Below, one piece after another: positions 25,598-35,214 of a stretch of DNA of 57,328 nt. The translations under genes were made by a program, and so were the position numbers. Under the pieces are notes generated by a model, which saw only the letters and a list, made by a program, of their open reading frames with translations, was not told the origin of the DNA and did no database searches. This stretch comes from Phycisphaerae bacterium (GTDB taxonomy: Bacteria; Planctomycetota; Phycisphaerae; Phycisphaerales; Phycisphaeraceae). Position 1 is the stretch's first letter. The number at the start of each line of letters is the position of its first letter. The DNA is taken from NCBI GenBank assembly GCA_030426385.1, contig JAUHYI010000022.1:1-57328 (forward strand), written 5' to 3'.

Positions 25598-26923
25598 TCA
25601 GCTTGCCTGCGGCGGTGGGGTGGCGTCGGTTTGGGGGGTGCGATAAAGGGGGTCGGAAGGCGTCGCGGTTTGTTCGAGGGCTTGCAGGCCCAGAATTGTC
25701 ATGAAATGAAAATGCCCGGTAAAGCTGGGGAGCGGGCGATTGTTTTTGAGAATCCAATGCGGTATTGCACCGTGCAGATCGGGGTTGTCCGGGCATTGCC
25801 AGGTGCGCAGTAAAGCTTGCAAGGCAATTCGGCATGCGATCTCTCGATAGAAGGGTTTGTTCGTGAGTTTGCTGAGCCATGCCAGGCCGACAATCCCATC
25901 GTGAACCGACGAATGCCAGTAGGGGCCTTCCGTTGGTGTCACGCTATCCAGGTCACCATAGATGACTGAGCCGAGTTTGGTGTGTTGCATGGCGAGGTAC
26001 CAACCCACGCGTTCTGCCAATCGTGTGAGGGCTGGTTCCTGTGGAAACAGGCACGCTGCTTTTGCGGTGCCGTTGAGGATGTAGTGGTGGAAGTGGCCTT
26101 TGGTTTGCGGGCCGATGACTTCGAAGCGTTGCGTGGCGATGTCTTCAGGAAATGAACCGTCAGGATTTTGATATCGCTCCATGCCTTCCAGAAAATGGGC
26201 GAGTGCATCGCGATAAATTTGTTCGCCGGTGTGTAGATGCATTTGCACGAGTGGCAGTGTTGCGTAGCCAACGCGCGAATTGATTTTGTGGTCGCTGATA
26301 TACATGCGCGACAGTTCTTTCTGTCGAGCTGCTAATGTCGGGTCTTCAGGTAGTCGTGGCGTCCATCCTTCGCGCAGTATGCCGGTCTCTTTCTGTTGGC
26401 TGATTATTAATTGTTTGCCAGCAAGCTCTGCGATTTTTTGGAAGTGTACCTCACCGGTTTCATCGGCCAATTCTAGAAACGCAGGCGTTACGCGAATGGT
26501 GTAGTTGGTGACATACACGCCGACGTCTCGCCAATACCATACCTGTCCCAGGCCATCTTCTTCGTCGCCTTGGTAGATGCCGCGCACAGGGTCGTCAGTC
26601 ATTGCTTTGGCGTAGCGTATCGCCACGTCACGATACGTCGGTTCATTGAGTCGTTTGCTAAGCCAGAGAAACGCGCTGATTCGCTCTGATGAATTTGAGC
26701 GAGGGAACTCCCATTGATATGTGCCATCTTCGGCGTATTCAAGATCGCGGTAGCCGGCACATTTTTGGGGATCATCAACATCGACGTCGTTTGTGTCGGC
26801 ATGGTCCACGGCATACACGGTTTGGGCGGCCCAGCGTGCCATTTCCGGCAGCACGCGTGGGATTAAGCCCGCGAGCGTTTCTTCGGCCAAGCCTTTGTTG
26901 ATAGGGCCCAGGGGTTCGATCAT
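25598..26923 (-). CDS. (Alpha/alpha)-barrel carbohydrate-active enzyme-like protein
   Basis: 441 residues without a signal peptide. Helix-pair repeats and aromatic/acidic motifs suggest a six-hairpin glycosidase or lyase: GTYQWEFPRSNSSERISAFL, LGQVWYWRDVGVYVTNYTIR, LSRMYISDHKINSRVGYATL, KGHFHHYILNGTAKAACLFP and GPYWHSSVHDGIVGLAWLSK. The His/Tyr/Trp clusters resemble GH88/GH105/GH127-like or polysaccharide-lyase barrels, but I cannot assign a family. Short Pro-rich C-terminus. It is divergent from a LacI regulator across a region with four AGTAAACAT half-sites, so it is probably under that regulator. Confidence 0.55.
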   Translation of the reverse strand: MIEPLGPINKGLAEETLAGLIPRVLPEMARWAAQTVYAVDHADTNDVDVDDPQKCAGYRDLEYAEDGTYQWEFPRSNSSERISAFLWLSKRLNEPTYRDVAIRYAKAMTDDPVRGIYQGDEEDGLGQVWYWRDVGVYVTNYTIRVTPAFLELADETGEVHFQKIAELAGKQLIISQQKETGILREGWTPRLPEDPTLAARQKELSRMYISDHKINSRVGYATLPLVQMHLHTGEQIYRDALAHFLEGMERYQNPDGSFPEDIATQRFEVIGPQTKGHFHHYILNGTAKAACLFPQEPALTRLAERVGWYLAMQHTKLGSVIYGDLDSVTPTEGPYWHSSVHDGIVGLAWLSKLTNKPFYREIACRIALQALLRTWQCPDNPDLHGAIPHWILKNNRPLPSFTGHFHFMTILGLQALEQTATPSDPLYRTPQTDATPPPQAS

Positions 26924-26966
26924 ATGTTGGTTCTCGTCAATTAGGTTTACGATCCGCCGCCGTTAA

Positions 26967-27128
26967 AGTAAACATTTATGAGGTTATATGTTTACTGGAA
27001 TTTCTGGCGATACGGCGATTTTACCTTGACGCGATAAAATATTCAAGTTATATTGCCGAAAGAAGGGGTGTTTCGGGTTGGATTGCAAGAAGGCAGTTGG
27101 CAAAAACGAGTAAACATTAGTAAACATT
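26967..27128. promoter_or_regulatory. Iterated AGTAAACAT sites between the barrel gene and LacI gene
   Basis: An inverted pair AGTAAACAT (26967-26975) / ATGTTTACT (26988-26996), with 9-base perfect arms and a 12-base spacer, lies near the leftward gene. A direct pair of AGTAAACATT (27109-27118 and 27119-27128) lies 22 bases before the LacI start. Another GTTTAC occurs at 26945-26950. The arrangement implies cooperative binding by the adjacent LacI protein at both promoters. Confidence 0.65.
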
Positions 27129-27149
27129 AATTTGGCCGAGGCAACAGTT

Positions 27150-28181
27150 ATGGCAACTATTCGCGAAATCGCCCAACGAGCGGATGTCTCACCCACCACG
27201 GTTTCGCTGGTGCTCAATGGCCGTGGTTCGATTTCAACTCAGACCAAGCGGCGGGTACTCGAGGTTGCTGATCGCATTAAATACAAAGCTCGTCAGCCCG
27301 GCCGACCAAGCCTGGAAAAGACCGGGCGTGAAGTTCACAATATTGTCGTTGCCTATCCCCAACGTGTTTTGCGTCATGGGGTGGCATCGGAACTCACATT
27401 GGCCTGGCTTGCTGCGATTCGACAGGAACTGGTTCAGGCGGGGCATCATCTTTCTTTGTTGTCGGGAGGTGATCATGTCAGTCATGATGAAGTCTTCGGA
27501 AGAATGCTCAAGAACAAAGAAGTCGATGGCGTCATCCTTATCGGTGTCACGCCGAACGACGGTTATCTTGAACAATGCTTGCAAGCACAGTTGCCCCTGG
27601 TGGTGATGAACCGTAAGCCTAAGAACGATGAGTTCAGTTACGTACGTATGGATAACTATGGATCAGGCGAGCGTGTGGTTGCTCATCTTAAGTCTCTGGG
27701 GCACACCCGGATTGGCGTTGTTGCTTGTGCTGATCCTCATGAGTATGCCGATGATTTGCGTGATGGTGTCGCTGCCAGTTTCAAAGCCCACGGTATCAAG
27801 CCGGTCTGCTCTGAACAATTGATCACCGATGTGATTGATGAAAAATTAGTACGCCGCGTTTGCGAGAAAGTCATCAAGTCAGGCGCTACTGGCGTGTATG
27901 TGATGGGTGACATGCTTGCGGTTTTATGCATGGATGTCTGGCATGAAATGGGCGTTTCCATTCCCAAGGATCTTTCGGTTGTTGGGTATGACGATTTGGG
28001 CTTGGCATCATCGACGGGATTAGTGCCGACATCCGTGGGTTTTGATAAAGAATTTATGGGCAGCGAAGCCGTTCGCATCTTGCTCGACCTCATTAAAAAG
28101 CGACCACGCGTTTATAACCAGGGATTGATCGTTGAGACGCAAGTGGTCAATCATGACACCACCGGTCCGGCGTCTTGCTGA
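27150..28181 (+). CDS. LacI-family transcriptional regulator
   Basis: 343 residues from ATG at 27150 (GAGG eight bases upstream); the TTG at 27132 is a poorer start. Helix-turn-helix TIREIAQRADVSPTTVSLVL with NGRGSISTQTKRRVLEVADR, then the hinge GRPSLEKTGREVHNIVVAYP, and a sensor domain with NKEVDGVILIGVTPNDG, LVVMNRKPKNDEFSYVRMDN, SLGHTRIGVVACADP and LSVVGYDDLGLASSTGLVPT. It heads module C, with a PEP-CTERM gene 165 bases downstream. The SPTTVSLVL recognition helix is canonical. Confidence 0.9.
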   Translation: MATIREIAQRADVSPTTVSLVLNGRGSISTQTKRRVLEVADRIKYKARQPGRPSLEKTGREVHNIVVAYPQRVLRHGVASELTLAWLAAIRQELVQAGHHLSLLSGGDHVSHDEVFGRMLKNKEVDGVILIGVTPNDGYLEQCLQAQLPLVVMNRKPKNDEFSYVRMDNYGSGERVVAHLKSLGHTRIGVVACADPHEYADDLRDGVAASFKAHGIKPVCSEQLITDVIDEKLVRRVCEKVIKSGATGVYVMGDMLAVLCMDVWHEMGVSIPKDLSVVGYDDLGLASSTGLVPTSVGFDKEFMGSEAVRILLDLIKKRPRVYNQGLIVETQVVNHDTTGPASC

Positions 28182-28345
28182 CGTTTTTTAAGCTAATTCA
28201 CGGGCGTTTTTTGATATCAGGCATCACATCACTGCGGTCAAGGCGAATCGTTCGCAATGGTCGTGTCACATAAAAATATAGCGGACGAATCCGTTATTAA
28301 AGCTACGCAAGTCATATCCTCGTTCACCCATTTTGGAGAATTCTC

Positions 28346-29149
28346 ATGTCAAAATTCACGATCGCACTCACCACGAATCTCATGGCCACCGTTCTGATGC
28401 TGCCGGTCATCGCCGAGGCAGGCGTTGTCACCGGCCCACCCGTGGCTGGTTTTACAACGGTGGATAATACCAAAGACAACGTACTAACCAGTGCCAGTCC
28501 TACGTTCGCGGCAGACATGTCAACCTATGCCACGTTCGCCAGTGAAGTTCACAGCTTGCTCGGCGACAATACAACGCCGGGCCAATCGGATTTTGAGTTT
28601 CAAGATAACACCAGTGCCGATGGGATACATGGCGATATTTTTCTGCCTTATGCCATGGTGGGTCGCGCTGCCAATGGACAGAACGGTACCGTGCTTTACA
28701 AATTCGTGGTTCAGTCCGGCTATGAAACTGCTGCCGGTGGAACCATTTCAGCCAACATGTATTTTCGCCACGATCCCGTGGGTGCGCACGGTCAGAATGC
28801 ATGGATTGGTGTCACGACCAATACGCCCGTAATCGCAGGTGATTTAGGTGGCTTTGCGTCTGATGCTGGTTTTACCACCGTCACCATGGAAGATCGCTTC
28901 GGCCCAGGTAGTGGCTATGCTTCGTATACCGGCCTGGTTACGCTTGATGTTCCTGTTGGTGCCACAACGTTCTATGTCGCATTCAGTGACGTCTTTCAAG
29001 GGATCGATGGCAGTGCAGGCAGTAGTGCTCGGCTGGCTATTGGTGGCTTGAATGTCAATGCCATTCTCAGTTCAACTTCCATTCCCGAACCGGCGAGCCT
29101 GATGCTTCTGGCTGCGGGCGGTGCGGCAATGTTTATTCGCCGTCGCTAA
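28346..29149 (+). CDS. PEP-CTERM secreted protein
   Basis: 267 residues; GGAGAATTCTC precedes the ATG. Signal peptide MSKFTIALTTNLMATVLMLP ending near AEA. The beta-rich body includes VLYKFVVQSGYETAAGGTIS, NMYFRHDPVGAHGQNAWIGV, PGSGYASYTGLVTLDV and FYVAFSDVFQGIDGSAG, reminiscent of a jelly-roll surface domain. The tail IPEPASLMLLAAGGAAMFIR with basic residues is a PEP-CTERM signal. A terminator follows, so this gene may be the most strongly expressed part of module C. No enzymatic motif. Confidence 0.85.
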   Translation: MSKFTIALTTNLMATVLMLPVIAEAGVVTGPPVAGFTTVDNTKDNVLTSASPTFAADMSTYATFASEVHSLLGDNTTPGQSDFEFQDNTSADGIHGDIFLPYAMVGRAANGQNGTVLYKFVVQSGYETAAGGTISANMYFRHDPVGAHGQNAWIGVTTNTPVIAGDLGGFASDAGFTTVTMEDRFGPGSGYASYTGLVTLDVPVGATTFYVAFSDVFQGIDGSAGSSARLAIGGLNVNAILSSTSIPEPASLMLLAAGGAAMFIRRR

Positions 29150-29162
29150 TTCAAATCCATCG

Positions 29163-29195
29163 AGTGCGGATGGCTAACCCTGTTCGCACTTTTTT
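29163..29195 (+). terminator. Rho-independent terminator after the PEP-CTERM gene
   Basis: AGTGCG (29163-29168) pairs with CGCACT (29185-29190) across a 16-base loop, which can itself close by GG/CC pairs, and runs straight into six T. It lies 14 bases past the stop codon. Confidence 0.55.
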
Positions 29196-29308
29196 GCTCG
29201 ACACTTGTTTGATCGTTTACGCCATCGCGAATTTTAGAACGTATCCCATACGTATCCAGCTCGCATCCACGACCTGCTTTGCCAGCCTTTGAGGATTGAG
29301 GATTCAGG

Positions 29309-30652
29309 ATGTACGTTACCCACGCCAAACACACACGACACAAGAGTCTGGTCGCATGCATTGCATGTGTCATTGATACGGCCAAGGTTTGTTGGTTCGC
29401 AATCGTGCTGGTTGTGGCTATGGATCTGACTGCCGCGTCGGGATTGGCCACCGTTCCGGCTGGATACATTGACGCTTCCACATTTGATTACAACACCACC
29501 GACGCGACAGCCGCATTGCAGGCCGCGATCGACACCGGTTCCAATGTGTATGTCCCTAACCTCGGCACGGATTGGAATATCACGCCCATCACATTGACAC
29601 ATTCGAATCAGGAAATTCGCTTCGAAAGTGGCGTGGTCATCGCGGCTAAATCCGGTGCTTTCCAAAATGTTGACGATGCGCTGTTTTCGGCGACCAATCA
29701 AAGCAACATTAAACTCACGGGTTATGGTGCGACGCTGAAAATGCAAAAAAGCGACTATCAGCAATCGCCCTATACGGCGGGAGAATGGCGGCACGGCATT
29801 AATCTCCTGGATGTGTCAGGGTTTGAAATCAGCGGGCTAACTATTCGTGATACCGGGGGCGATGCGATTTATGTTGGCACACAAACTCAAACCGGTTTTT
29901 CTCAGGATATCACCATTCGCGACGTTCGCCTTGACAACAATCATCGGCAAGGCATCAGCATTATCAGCGTTGAGAACATGACCATTGATAACGCCACGAT
30001 TCTAAATACCAATGGCACCGCGCCGGAAGCGGGCATTGATTTTGAAGTCAATTATCAAACGCAACGCATCAAAAATGTTCAAGTCAGTAACACAGTGATT
30101 CAAGCCAACAACACCTGGGGAATTCTGTTCGCAGGCTATGCGGATCTCACCGCTGGTCCGATTTCAGTGGCGATCGATCACGTCACCATTTTGGGTAATC
30201 ATGCCGACGGCATTCGTATGTACGAGCCATTGCCGCAAGTCACGATTACCGATTCGTTGATTGTTGGCAATGATGGATATGGCGTTCGTGGTACGCCAGT
30301 AACCAATGAACTGATTCTCGGTGAGATAGAAGGCACAGGCTCACCACGTAATTTGATCGAGTTCAGCGCGCTGTGGAGTAATACGGACGGTGCACACACT
30401 GGCTGGACCAAGCTCGGTACGGGTAGCATGACGAATGTTGAGCCGATTTTTTATTCGCTGGATCCTGACAGTCCCTATTTTTTATATCTCGATCCAACGA
30501 CGCCCACGACGATTTTGCATGGCGCTTCGGATGGAAATTACATCGGCGCTCGGCCTATGTTTACAGCCATTCCTGAACCAGGCAGTGTCGGTCTGTTGGC
30601 CGTCAGTGCGCTGTGGATTTTGAGACCCTCACGTCATCGTCACCGTATTTGA
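29309..30652 (+). CDS. PEP-CTERM right-handed beta-helix protein
   Basis: 447 residues. A long N-terminal segment has its hydrophobic stretch near residues 30-45 (CWFAIVLVVAMDLTAASG). Then comes a pectate-lyase-like start (DATAALQAAIDTGSNVYVPN), followed by parallel beta-helix rungs: SNIKLTGYGATLKMQKSD, VSGFEISGLTIRDTGGDAIY, ITIRDVRLDNNHRQGISIIS and VQVSNTVIQANNTWGILFAG. Rungs like these form polysaccharide lyases, GH28/GH110-type hydrolases or epimerases. The tail IPEPGSVGLLAVSALWIL plus basic residues is PEP-CTERM-like. A surface-anchored carbohydrate enzyme or binder is likely. Confidence 0.8.
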   Translation: MYVTHAKHTRHKSLVACIACVIDTAKVCWFAIVLVVAMDLTAASGLATVPAGYIDASTFDYNTTDATAALQAAIDTGSNVYVPNLGTDWNITPITLTHSNQEIRFESGVVIAAKSGAFQNVDDALFSATNQSNIKLTGYGATLKMQKSDYQQSPYTAGEWRHGINLLDVSGFEISGLTIRDTGGDAIYVGTQTQTGFSQDITIRDVRLDNNHRQGISIISVENMTIDNATILNTNGTAPEAGIDFEVNYQTQRIKNVQVSNTVIQANNTWGILFAGYADLTAGPISVAIDHVTILGNHADGIRMYEPLPQVTITDSLIVGNDGYGVRGTPVTNELILGEIEGTGSPRNLIEFSALWSNTDGAHTGWTKLGTGSMTNVEPIFYSLDPDSPYFLYLDPTTPTTILHGASDGNYIGARPMFTAIPEPGSVGLLAVSALWILRPSRHRHRI

Positions 30653-30693
30653 TCGTTAGATGTCCGCTGAATTTTTAGTTGAGAACCAACCGC

Positions 30694-32655
30694 ATGATTT
30701 GTCCAATTTCAAAAATTAAAACCTTGGTCGTTGCAGGAACACTTATTGTTATGTTGAATACATTGAATACCACTGAAAATCAGGCACAGGCTAATCCGCG
30801 TGACACCGAAAGTCCATTGGCTTGGATACATCGGGAAAAAATCCGCATGGGCTGGTCGCCCGAACGTTACGAACAGTATCATCGCATGGCCGACGCAGGC
30901 ATGAATGCCGTGATGCCGCGTCATGAATTGGACGTAGTGCTCGAATACGATCCAGCACAAGCCGAGACGCCGCAATCCCCAAATGATGCGAAGATTATCG
31001 AGATGATTCGTGATGGGTCTAAACTGTCCAAAGATTTGGGCATGCGTTATTTCCATTGCCTGAATCTAGCGGCGGAAAGACAGACCTATGAAGTAGGGTT
31101 CCACAATAATCCTGCGCGTGAAAATGATGGTCGATTGCCGTCGCCGGTGGACTATGTTTACTGGAAGCGTACGATTCTCGATCGCGTAAGTCGTGTGCTC
31201 GATCTGTTGGAGGATCAGGAAACGTACGCATTGGATGCCATCATCCTCGACCCGGAAATGTACGCCCTTGGCGATGCATTGCCTGGGCATGCGGACTACG
31301 GGAAATTTGCATTTGAACTTTACTTGCAGGAAACAAAGCAAGCTGTTTCGAGTTCTGAATTGACAACGCCAGACTTGCGCCGTGATTGGTTGATTGCCAA
31401 AGATTTGCAAGAATCATACGAACAGTGGCAATTCGATGTGATCGCAGGATTCGGCCGTGAATTGCGTGAACTGGTACACGCTCGACGCCCTGAGTTGCTC
31501 CTTGGCTACATCATCTATGAAGACAAGATGTGGTTTCATGCCATGGCCGCAGGTTTGTCGACCCCTGAGATGCCGGTATTCATCGGCCCGGAAACCACCT
31601 ACAGCGGCGTGATGGATGATCGGATGATCGCGTATCTGGCTGGAATTCGCGAGCAGGTCAAAGTGCCCACGATCCTCGTCCCGGGCATCATGATGATGAT
31701 GGACAATGGGCGCGTTCCGCATGAATTTCTCGAAGTGGTGCCTGGGAATGTTTATCAACGATGCCAATACAGCGAAGGCTATTGGGTCTATGCGATCTAC
31801 ACGTTCGGCGATACCGATGAAGAGCAGAGCGCGTTTTTTAATGCACTAAAAATTGTTGATGACGCTTTAGATGAACAGGCGCGTACCGGTAAGGTGGTTG
31901 ATCTGCCCGCATCGCCACTACCGATTAAAACGCCGCTGGGTTTCAATGAGATGCTGGTGGATGCTCGCGATTGGAAGCCCTTGGCCTCGCCGGTGACGCA
32001 GGCGACTCCATCGGATATCACGGCCAAACTGCGTGGCAGTTATGCGATGGTACTCTGGCCGCAAGCCAACGAACGAGAGCGTGCCACGATTATTTTGTCG
32101 GGCATTCAATTCGGCGTGTATCTCGATGTGTGTGAGGCGATGTTGTTTGATGAGAACAATCAATTGATATGGAAAGACCTGGTGCCATTCAATCGCACGA
32201 CAGGATTGAAAGTTCCGGAAAATGATTCCAAGGTCATTGGTGCGATCATCAGTTCCGGCATGAATGCGTATGCGATTTTAGACACCACGTGTCCAATGAT
32301 GATCCTGCCGGAGAATTATCTGGAAGTCAATGCTCAACAGGGACGCGCGGGCCGATTCTATTTTTATGTGCCTGCGGGGAAAGATCAGTTTCAAGTGGCA
32401 CTGGCAAACACACAAGGTGAGCCAGCGGATTACACCGTGTACGACTCGATGGGTAAACCTGTCACCACCGCCGAAGCCGTAAACCGAAATCAGACGATTG
32501 ATGTGTCCGTTGCGGGGAGCAGTGGCCCGGGCGTGTGGAGTATTGAAGTGCATCATGTTTTGGATGATGCTGCGTTCAAGCTTGTTGATCTGCCGAATCG
32601 TTTTGCATTGCGTCCCGAATACATCATGGTCGACAGTTATGAATCGGCTCAGTAA
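30694..32655 (+). CDS. Secreted TIM-barrel-like protein of unknown specificity
   Basis: 653 residues from ATG at 30694; the TTG five codons earlier has no better ribosome site. Signal peptide MICPISKIKTLVVAGTLIVM with cleavage near AQA. The N-terminal half looks like a (beta/alpha)8 barrel: MADAGMNAVMPRHELDV, LGMRYFHCLNLAAE, YALDAIILDPEMYALGDALP (an Asp-Pro-Glu at a strand end), LLGYIIYEDKMWFHAMAA and VPTILVPGIMMMMDNG. The C-terminal half is beta-rich (FYFYVPAGKDQFQVALANT), like an accessory domain. No family could be named; a glycoside hydrolase is plausible by context in module C. Confidence 0.55.
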   Translation: MICPISKIKTLVVAGTLIVMLNTLNTTENQAQANPRDTESPLAWIHREKIRMGWSPERYEQYHRMADAGMNAVMPRHELDVVLEYDPAQAETPQSPNDAKIIEMIRDGSKLSKDLGMRYFHCLNLAAERQTYEVGFHNNPARENDGRLPSPVDYVYWKRTILDRVSRVLDLLEDQETYALDAIILDPEMYALGDALPGHADYGKFAFELYLQETKQAVSSSELTTPDLRRDWLIAKDLQESYEQWQFDVIAGFGRELRELVHARRPELLLGYIIYEDKMWFHAMAAGLSTPEMPVFIGPETTYSGVMDDRMIAYLAGIREQVKVPTILVPGIMMMMDNGRVPHEFLEVVPGNVYQRCQYSEGYWVYAIYTFGDTDEEQSAFFNALKIVDDALDEQARTGKVVDLPASPLPIKTPLGFNEMLVDARDWKPLASPVTQATPSDITAKLRGSYAMVLWPQANERERATIILSGIQFGVYLDVCEAMLFDENNQLIWKDLVPFNRTTGLKVPENDSKVIGAIISSGMNAYAILDTTCPMMILPENYLEVNAQQGRAGRFYFYVPAGKDQFQVALANTQGEPADYTVYDSMGKPVTTAEAVNRNQTIDVSVAGSSGPGVWSIEVHHVLDDAAFKLVDLPNRFALRPEYIMVDSYESAQ

Positions 32656-32709
32656 TCAACATCCTGGCCAAAAACTGGATCATCAACCAGATCATCAAGG
32701 AGATATTTC

Positions 32710-33513
32710 TTGAAGTATCGAAAACCAGCATTCACACTGATTGAATTACTCGTGGTGATTTCCATCATTGCGATGCTCATCGCTATCCTGCTTCCCGCTT
32801 TAAGCAATGCGCGAGAATCTGCTCGTGTGTCGGTATGTGCCAATCGATTGAGACAGCTTGGGCTAATGACAGCGATGTATGCGAATGATTCGCGAGATGA
32901 GGTTCCGCGTGGTGTGTTCTTTCCGGGGAATTCAACCTTGATTGCCTTTTTAGTGAACCGTCCTGATTTTCTCGCCTTGGGCGATTATGGCTCCGGGACC
33001 GGCGAAGAGTTTCTCGATCCCAATGCCGAGGGCACGCTGCTCGGTTCATATCTTCATTGGAAGGACCCTGCGTATGCCGCTTCGACCACGTTAAGCATGG
33101 GTTATTTTTATCTCCTACGGCCTGAAGGTGCCGAAGATATTTCGCCTGGATACATCACGGGTAATGATGACCATCGTGGCGTAGGCGGCTATGGCACCAA
33201 GGCAGTTTTGCGTTTGGTTGGCGATGGCAATCGTATCACTCGCCAGGAGTCTGAGATTCCTGTGTTCTCCGACATCGTGATGACCATCAGTTCTGCCAAC
33301 ACCACGCTTGATGCACTGTGGGGTATGCATCCATGCACGTGGGCAGACAACTATGTGCCTCCCACAATTTTTCCTGGCCGACCTCTGACCGGTGCCAATA
33401 CGGTTTTTATGGATGGTCACGGCGAATGGGTCACACCTGAAAACCTCGGGCCTATGGGCCAGGACCTATCGTCGGCCGTTCGGTATTATTCGTGGTGGGT
33501 GGCTCGGCCTTAG
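32710..33513 (+). CDS. Pseudopilin-like protein with TTG start
   Basis: 267 residues. The start is TTG at 32710, fixed by AAGGAGATATTTC immediately upstream and by the leader MKYRKPA before [20 protein letters not shown]; no ATG exists in the leader. Ala again occupies the position before the processing site. [20 protein letters not shown] and the C-terminal [14 protein letters not shown] match the large H-X9-DG pseudopilin family. Third such protein in the window, again beside PEP-CTERM genes. It should be processed and assembled like a minor pilin; no pilus machinery is nearby. Confidence 0.82.
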   Translation: MKYRKPAFTLIELLVVISIIAMLIAILLPALSNARESARVSVCANRLRQLGLMTAMYANDSRDEVPRGVFFPGNSTLIAFLVNRPDFLALGDYGSGTGEEFLDPNAEGTLLGSYLHWKDPAYAASTTLSMGYFYLLRPEGAEDISPGYITGNDDHRGVGGYGTKAVLRLVGDGNRITRQESEIPVFSDIVMTISSANTTLDALWGMHPCTWADNYVPPTIFPGRPLTGANTVFMDGHGEWVTPENLGPMGQDLSSAVRYYSWWVARP

Positions 33514-33561
33514 GGCAATGCGAGTTGCATCAATTCCGTTCGGCGTTCTTGGAAATATATC

Positions 33562-34332
33562 ATGCAGGTCAATCAATCGATGGCGGGGCAGGTCGCTCTG
33601 GTCACCGGAGCGGGCTCAGGTATCGGCCGAGCCACGGCCCAGCACTTAGCGCAGTTGGGGGTTCACGTTGTGGCGATCGATCGCAATGCGAATGGCTTGG
33701 AAGCACTGGTCGATGGTTCTGCGAATATCGAATCATGGTGTGGCGATGTCACCGATTACGAACAGTTGGAACAATGTGTCAATGCATGGGCAACGACTCA
33801 CGGACGTATTGATATTCTGGCGAACATTGCGGGGATTTGTCATTACGAACGATTAACGGATAGTTCGCTGGAGCATTGGCGACAGACACAGGCGATCAAC
33901 ATGGAAGCCATGTATGTGTTAGCCAAGCTGGTGACACCGCACATGATGGCCCGGTCGTATGGCCGAATTGTGAACGTGTCATCAACGCAGGCGCTTGCCA
34001 GCGAAGCGATGGTGGGAGCTTATGCGGCGAGTAAAGGTGCGATCAATGCATGGACACGCTCGCTCGCTGTTGATCTGGCCGAATACGGTATCCTTGTGAA
34101 TGCCGTTGCTCCCGGATGTATTCGCACGGGCATGAGTTTGGTGAATGGTGTCGATGAAACCGAATCCGAGTTGTTCCAACAATGGTATGTTAAACAGCGA
34201 AAAATTCCGTTGGCAAGACCTGGTGAAGCGAAAGAGGTGGCCAACGTCATCGCTTTTTTATGTGGTATGGGCTGTTCTTATATCACGGGGCACACGCTTG
34301 TCGTCGATGGCGGATTAACGATTACTTTTTAG
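33562..34332 (+). CDS. SDR-family NAD(P)-dependent sugar/polyol dehydrogenase
   Basis: 256 residues with the cofactor motif VALVTGAGSGIGRATAQHLA (about 10-29), IDILANIAGI, catalytic Ser (IVNVSSTQALA), YAASKGAINAWTRSLAVDLA (Tyr and Lys) and NAVAPGCIRTGM. The acidic IDRN after strand 2 suggests NAD. Classical SDRs here oxidise C1 or another hydroxyl of an aldose. GGAAATATATC precedes the ATG. First of four consecutive metabolic genes that fit oxidation to a lactone, its hydrolysis, and dehydration. Confidence 0.9.
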   Translation: MQVNQSMAGQVALVTGAGSGIGRATAQHLAQLGVHVVAIDRNANGLEALVDGSANIESWCGDVTDYEQLEQCVNAWATTHGRIDILANIAGICHYERLTDSSLEHWRQTQAINMEAMYVLAKLVTPHMMARSYGRIVNVSSTQALASEAMVGAYAASKGAINAWTRSLAVDLAEYGILVNAVAPGCIRTGMSLVNGVDETESELFQQWYVKQRKIPLARPGEAKEVANVIAFLCGMGCSYITGHTLVVDGGLTITF

Positions 34333-34347
34333 ATTGGGGCCACTTAC

Positions 34348-35187
34348 TTGCTATTACATCCTGACAATGTCAGCCTTATCGGCGATGGACTGGATCATCC
34401 GGAATGCGTTTGCGTGAATCATGATGGCACGCTCTATGCGGGCGGTGAAGCCGGTCAGGTCTATCGCATCAACGCCAATGGCGAACAAACCGTGATGGGT
34501 TCCACGGATGGTTTTCTCTTAGGGATAGCGCTTGATGGTCATGGCGCTATCCATGCTTGTGATATTAAACGCCAGGCCGTGATGCGAGTCGCTGCCGATG
34601 GTTCGGTCACTGAGCGATCGCGTGGCACATCCGAACGTCCGATGCTTGTTCCGAATTATCCTGTGTTTGATCGTGCGGGAAATCTTTATGTGTCCGATTC
34701 TGGTGACTATTGGGACAACACCGGCACCGGATGCATTTACAAAATTGATCCCGACGATGTGACGACCGTATTCCATGCGGGGCCGTTTCGGTTTACCAAT
34801 GGCATAGCGATTGATCCTACCGGGCAATGGCTTTATATCGTTCAAAGTACCGCTTCCAATGTTGTGCGCGTGCCGTTAGATTCGAACACTTCCGATGCCC
34901 CGGCTGAGGTGATATACACCTTGGCCAGTGGAACGGTGCCCGATGGCATTGCCTTCACTGCAGATGGCCGATTGCTCATCGCATGTTATAAGCCTGACAC
35001 GATCTACCTGGGTGAACTCGACGGAAGCGTTGGTGTTTTGTGTGATGATCCGACGGGCGAGTTGTTGAGTCGTCCGACGAACGTGGCGTTGCATGATGGT
35101 CGGATTTACATCGCGAACCTTGGCGGTTGGCATGTGACTTCGATTGCCTGCGACGCCCAACCGGCCACGATTCATCGTCCTGTCTGA
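34348..35187 (+). CDS. SMP-30/gluconolactonase-family lactonase
   Basis: 279 residues from a TTG start at 34348, 15 bases after the SDR stop; GGGG lies upstream and no in-frame ATG occurs before the conserved region. Six-bladed propeller motifs: GLDHPECVCVNHDGTLYAGG, FLLGIALDGHGAIHACDIKR, PNYPVFDRAGNLYVSDSGD, RFTNGIAIDPTGQWLYIVQS and VPDGIAFTADGRLLIACYKP. The Glu of HPE, the Asn of TNG and Asp of PDG are the usual metal ligands. It should hydrolyse the lactone made by the preceding SDR. Confidence 0.88.
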   Translation: MLLHPDNVSLIGDGLDHPECVCVNHDGTLYAGGEAGQVYRINANGEQTVMGSTDGFLLGIALDGHGAIHACDIKRQAVMRVAADGSVTERSRGTSERPMLVPNYPVFDRAGNLYVSDSGDYWDNTGTGCIYKIDPDDVTTVFHAGPFRFTNGIAIDPTGQWLYIVQSTASNVVRVPLDSNTSDAPAEVIYTLASGTVPDGIAFTADGRLLIACYKPDTIYLGELDGSVGVLCDDPTGELLSRPTNVALHDGRIYIANLGGWHVTSIACDAQPATIHRPV

Positions 35188-35214
35188 GATTTGCCCTGCA
35201 TATTGTTAATAGCG

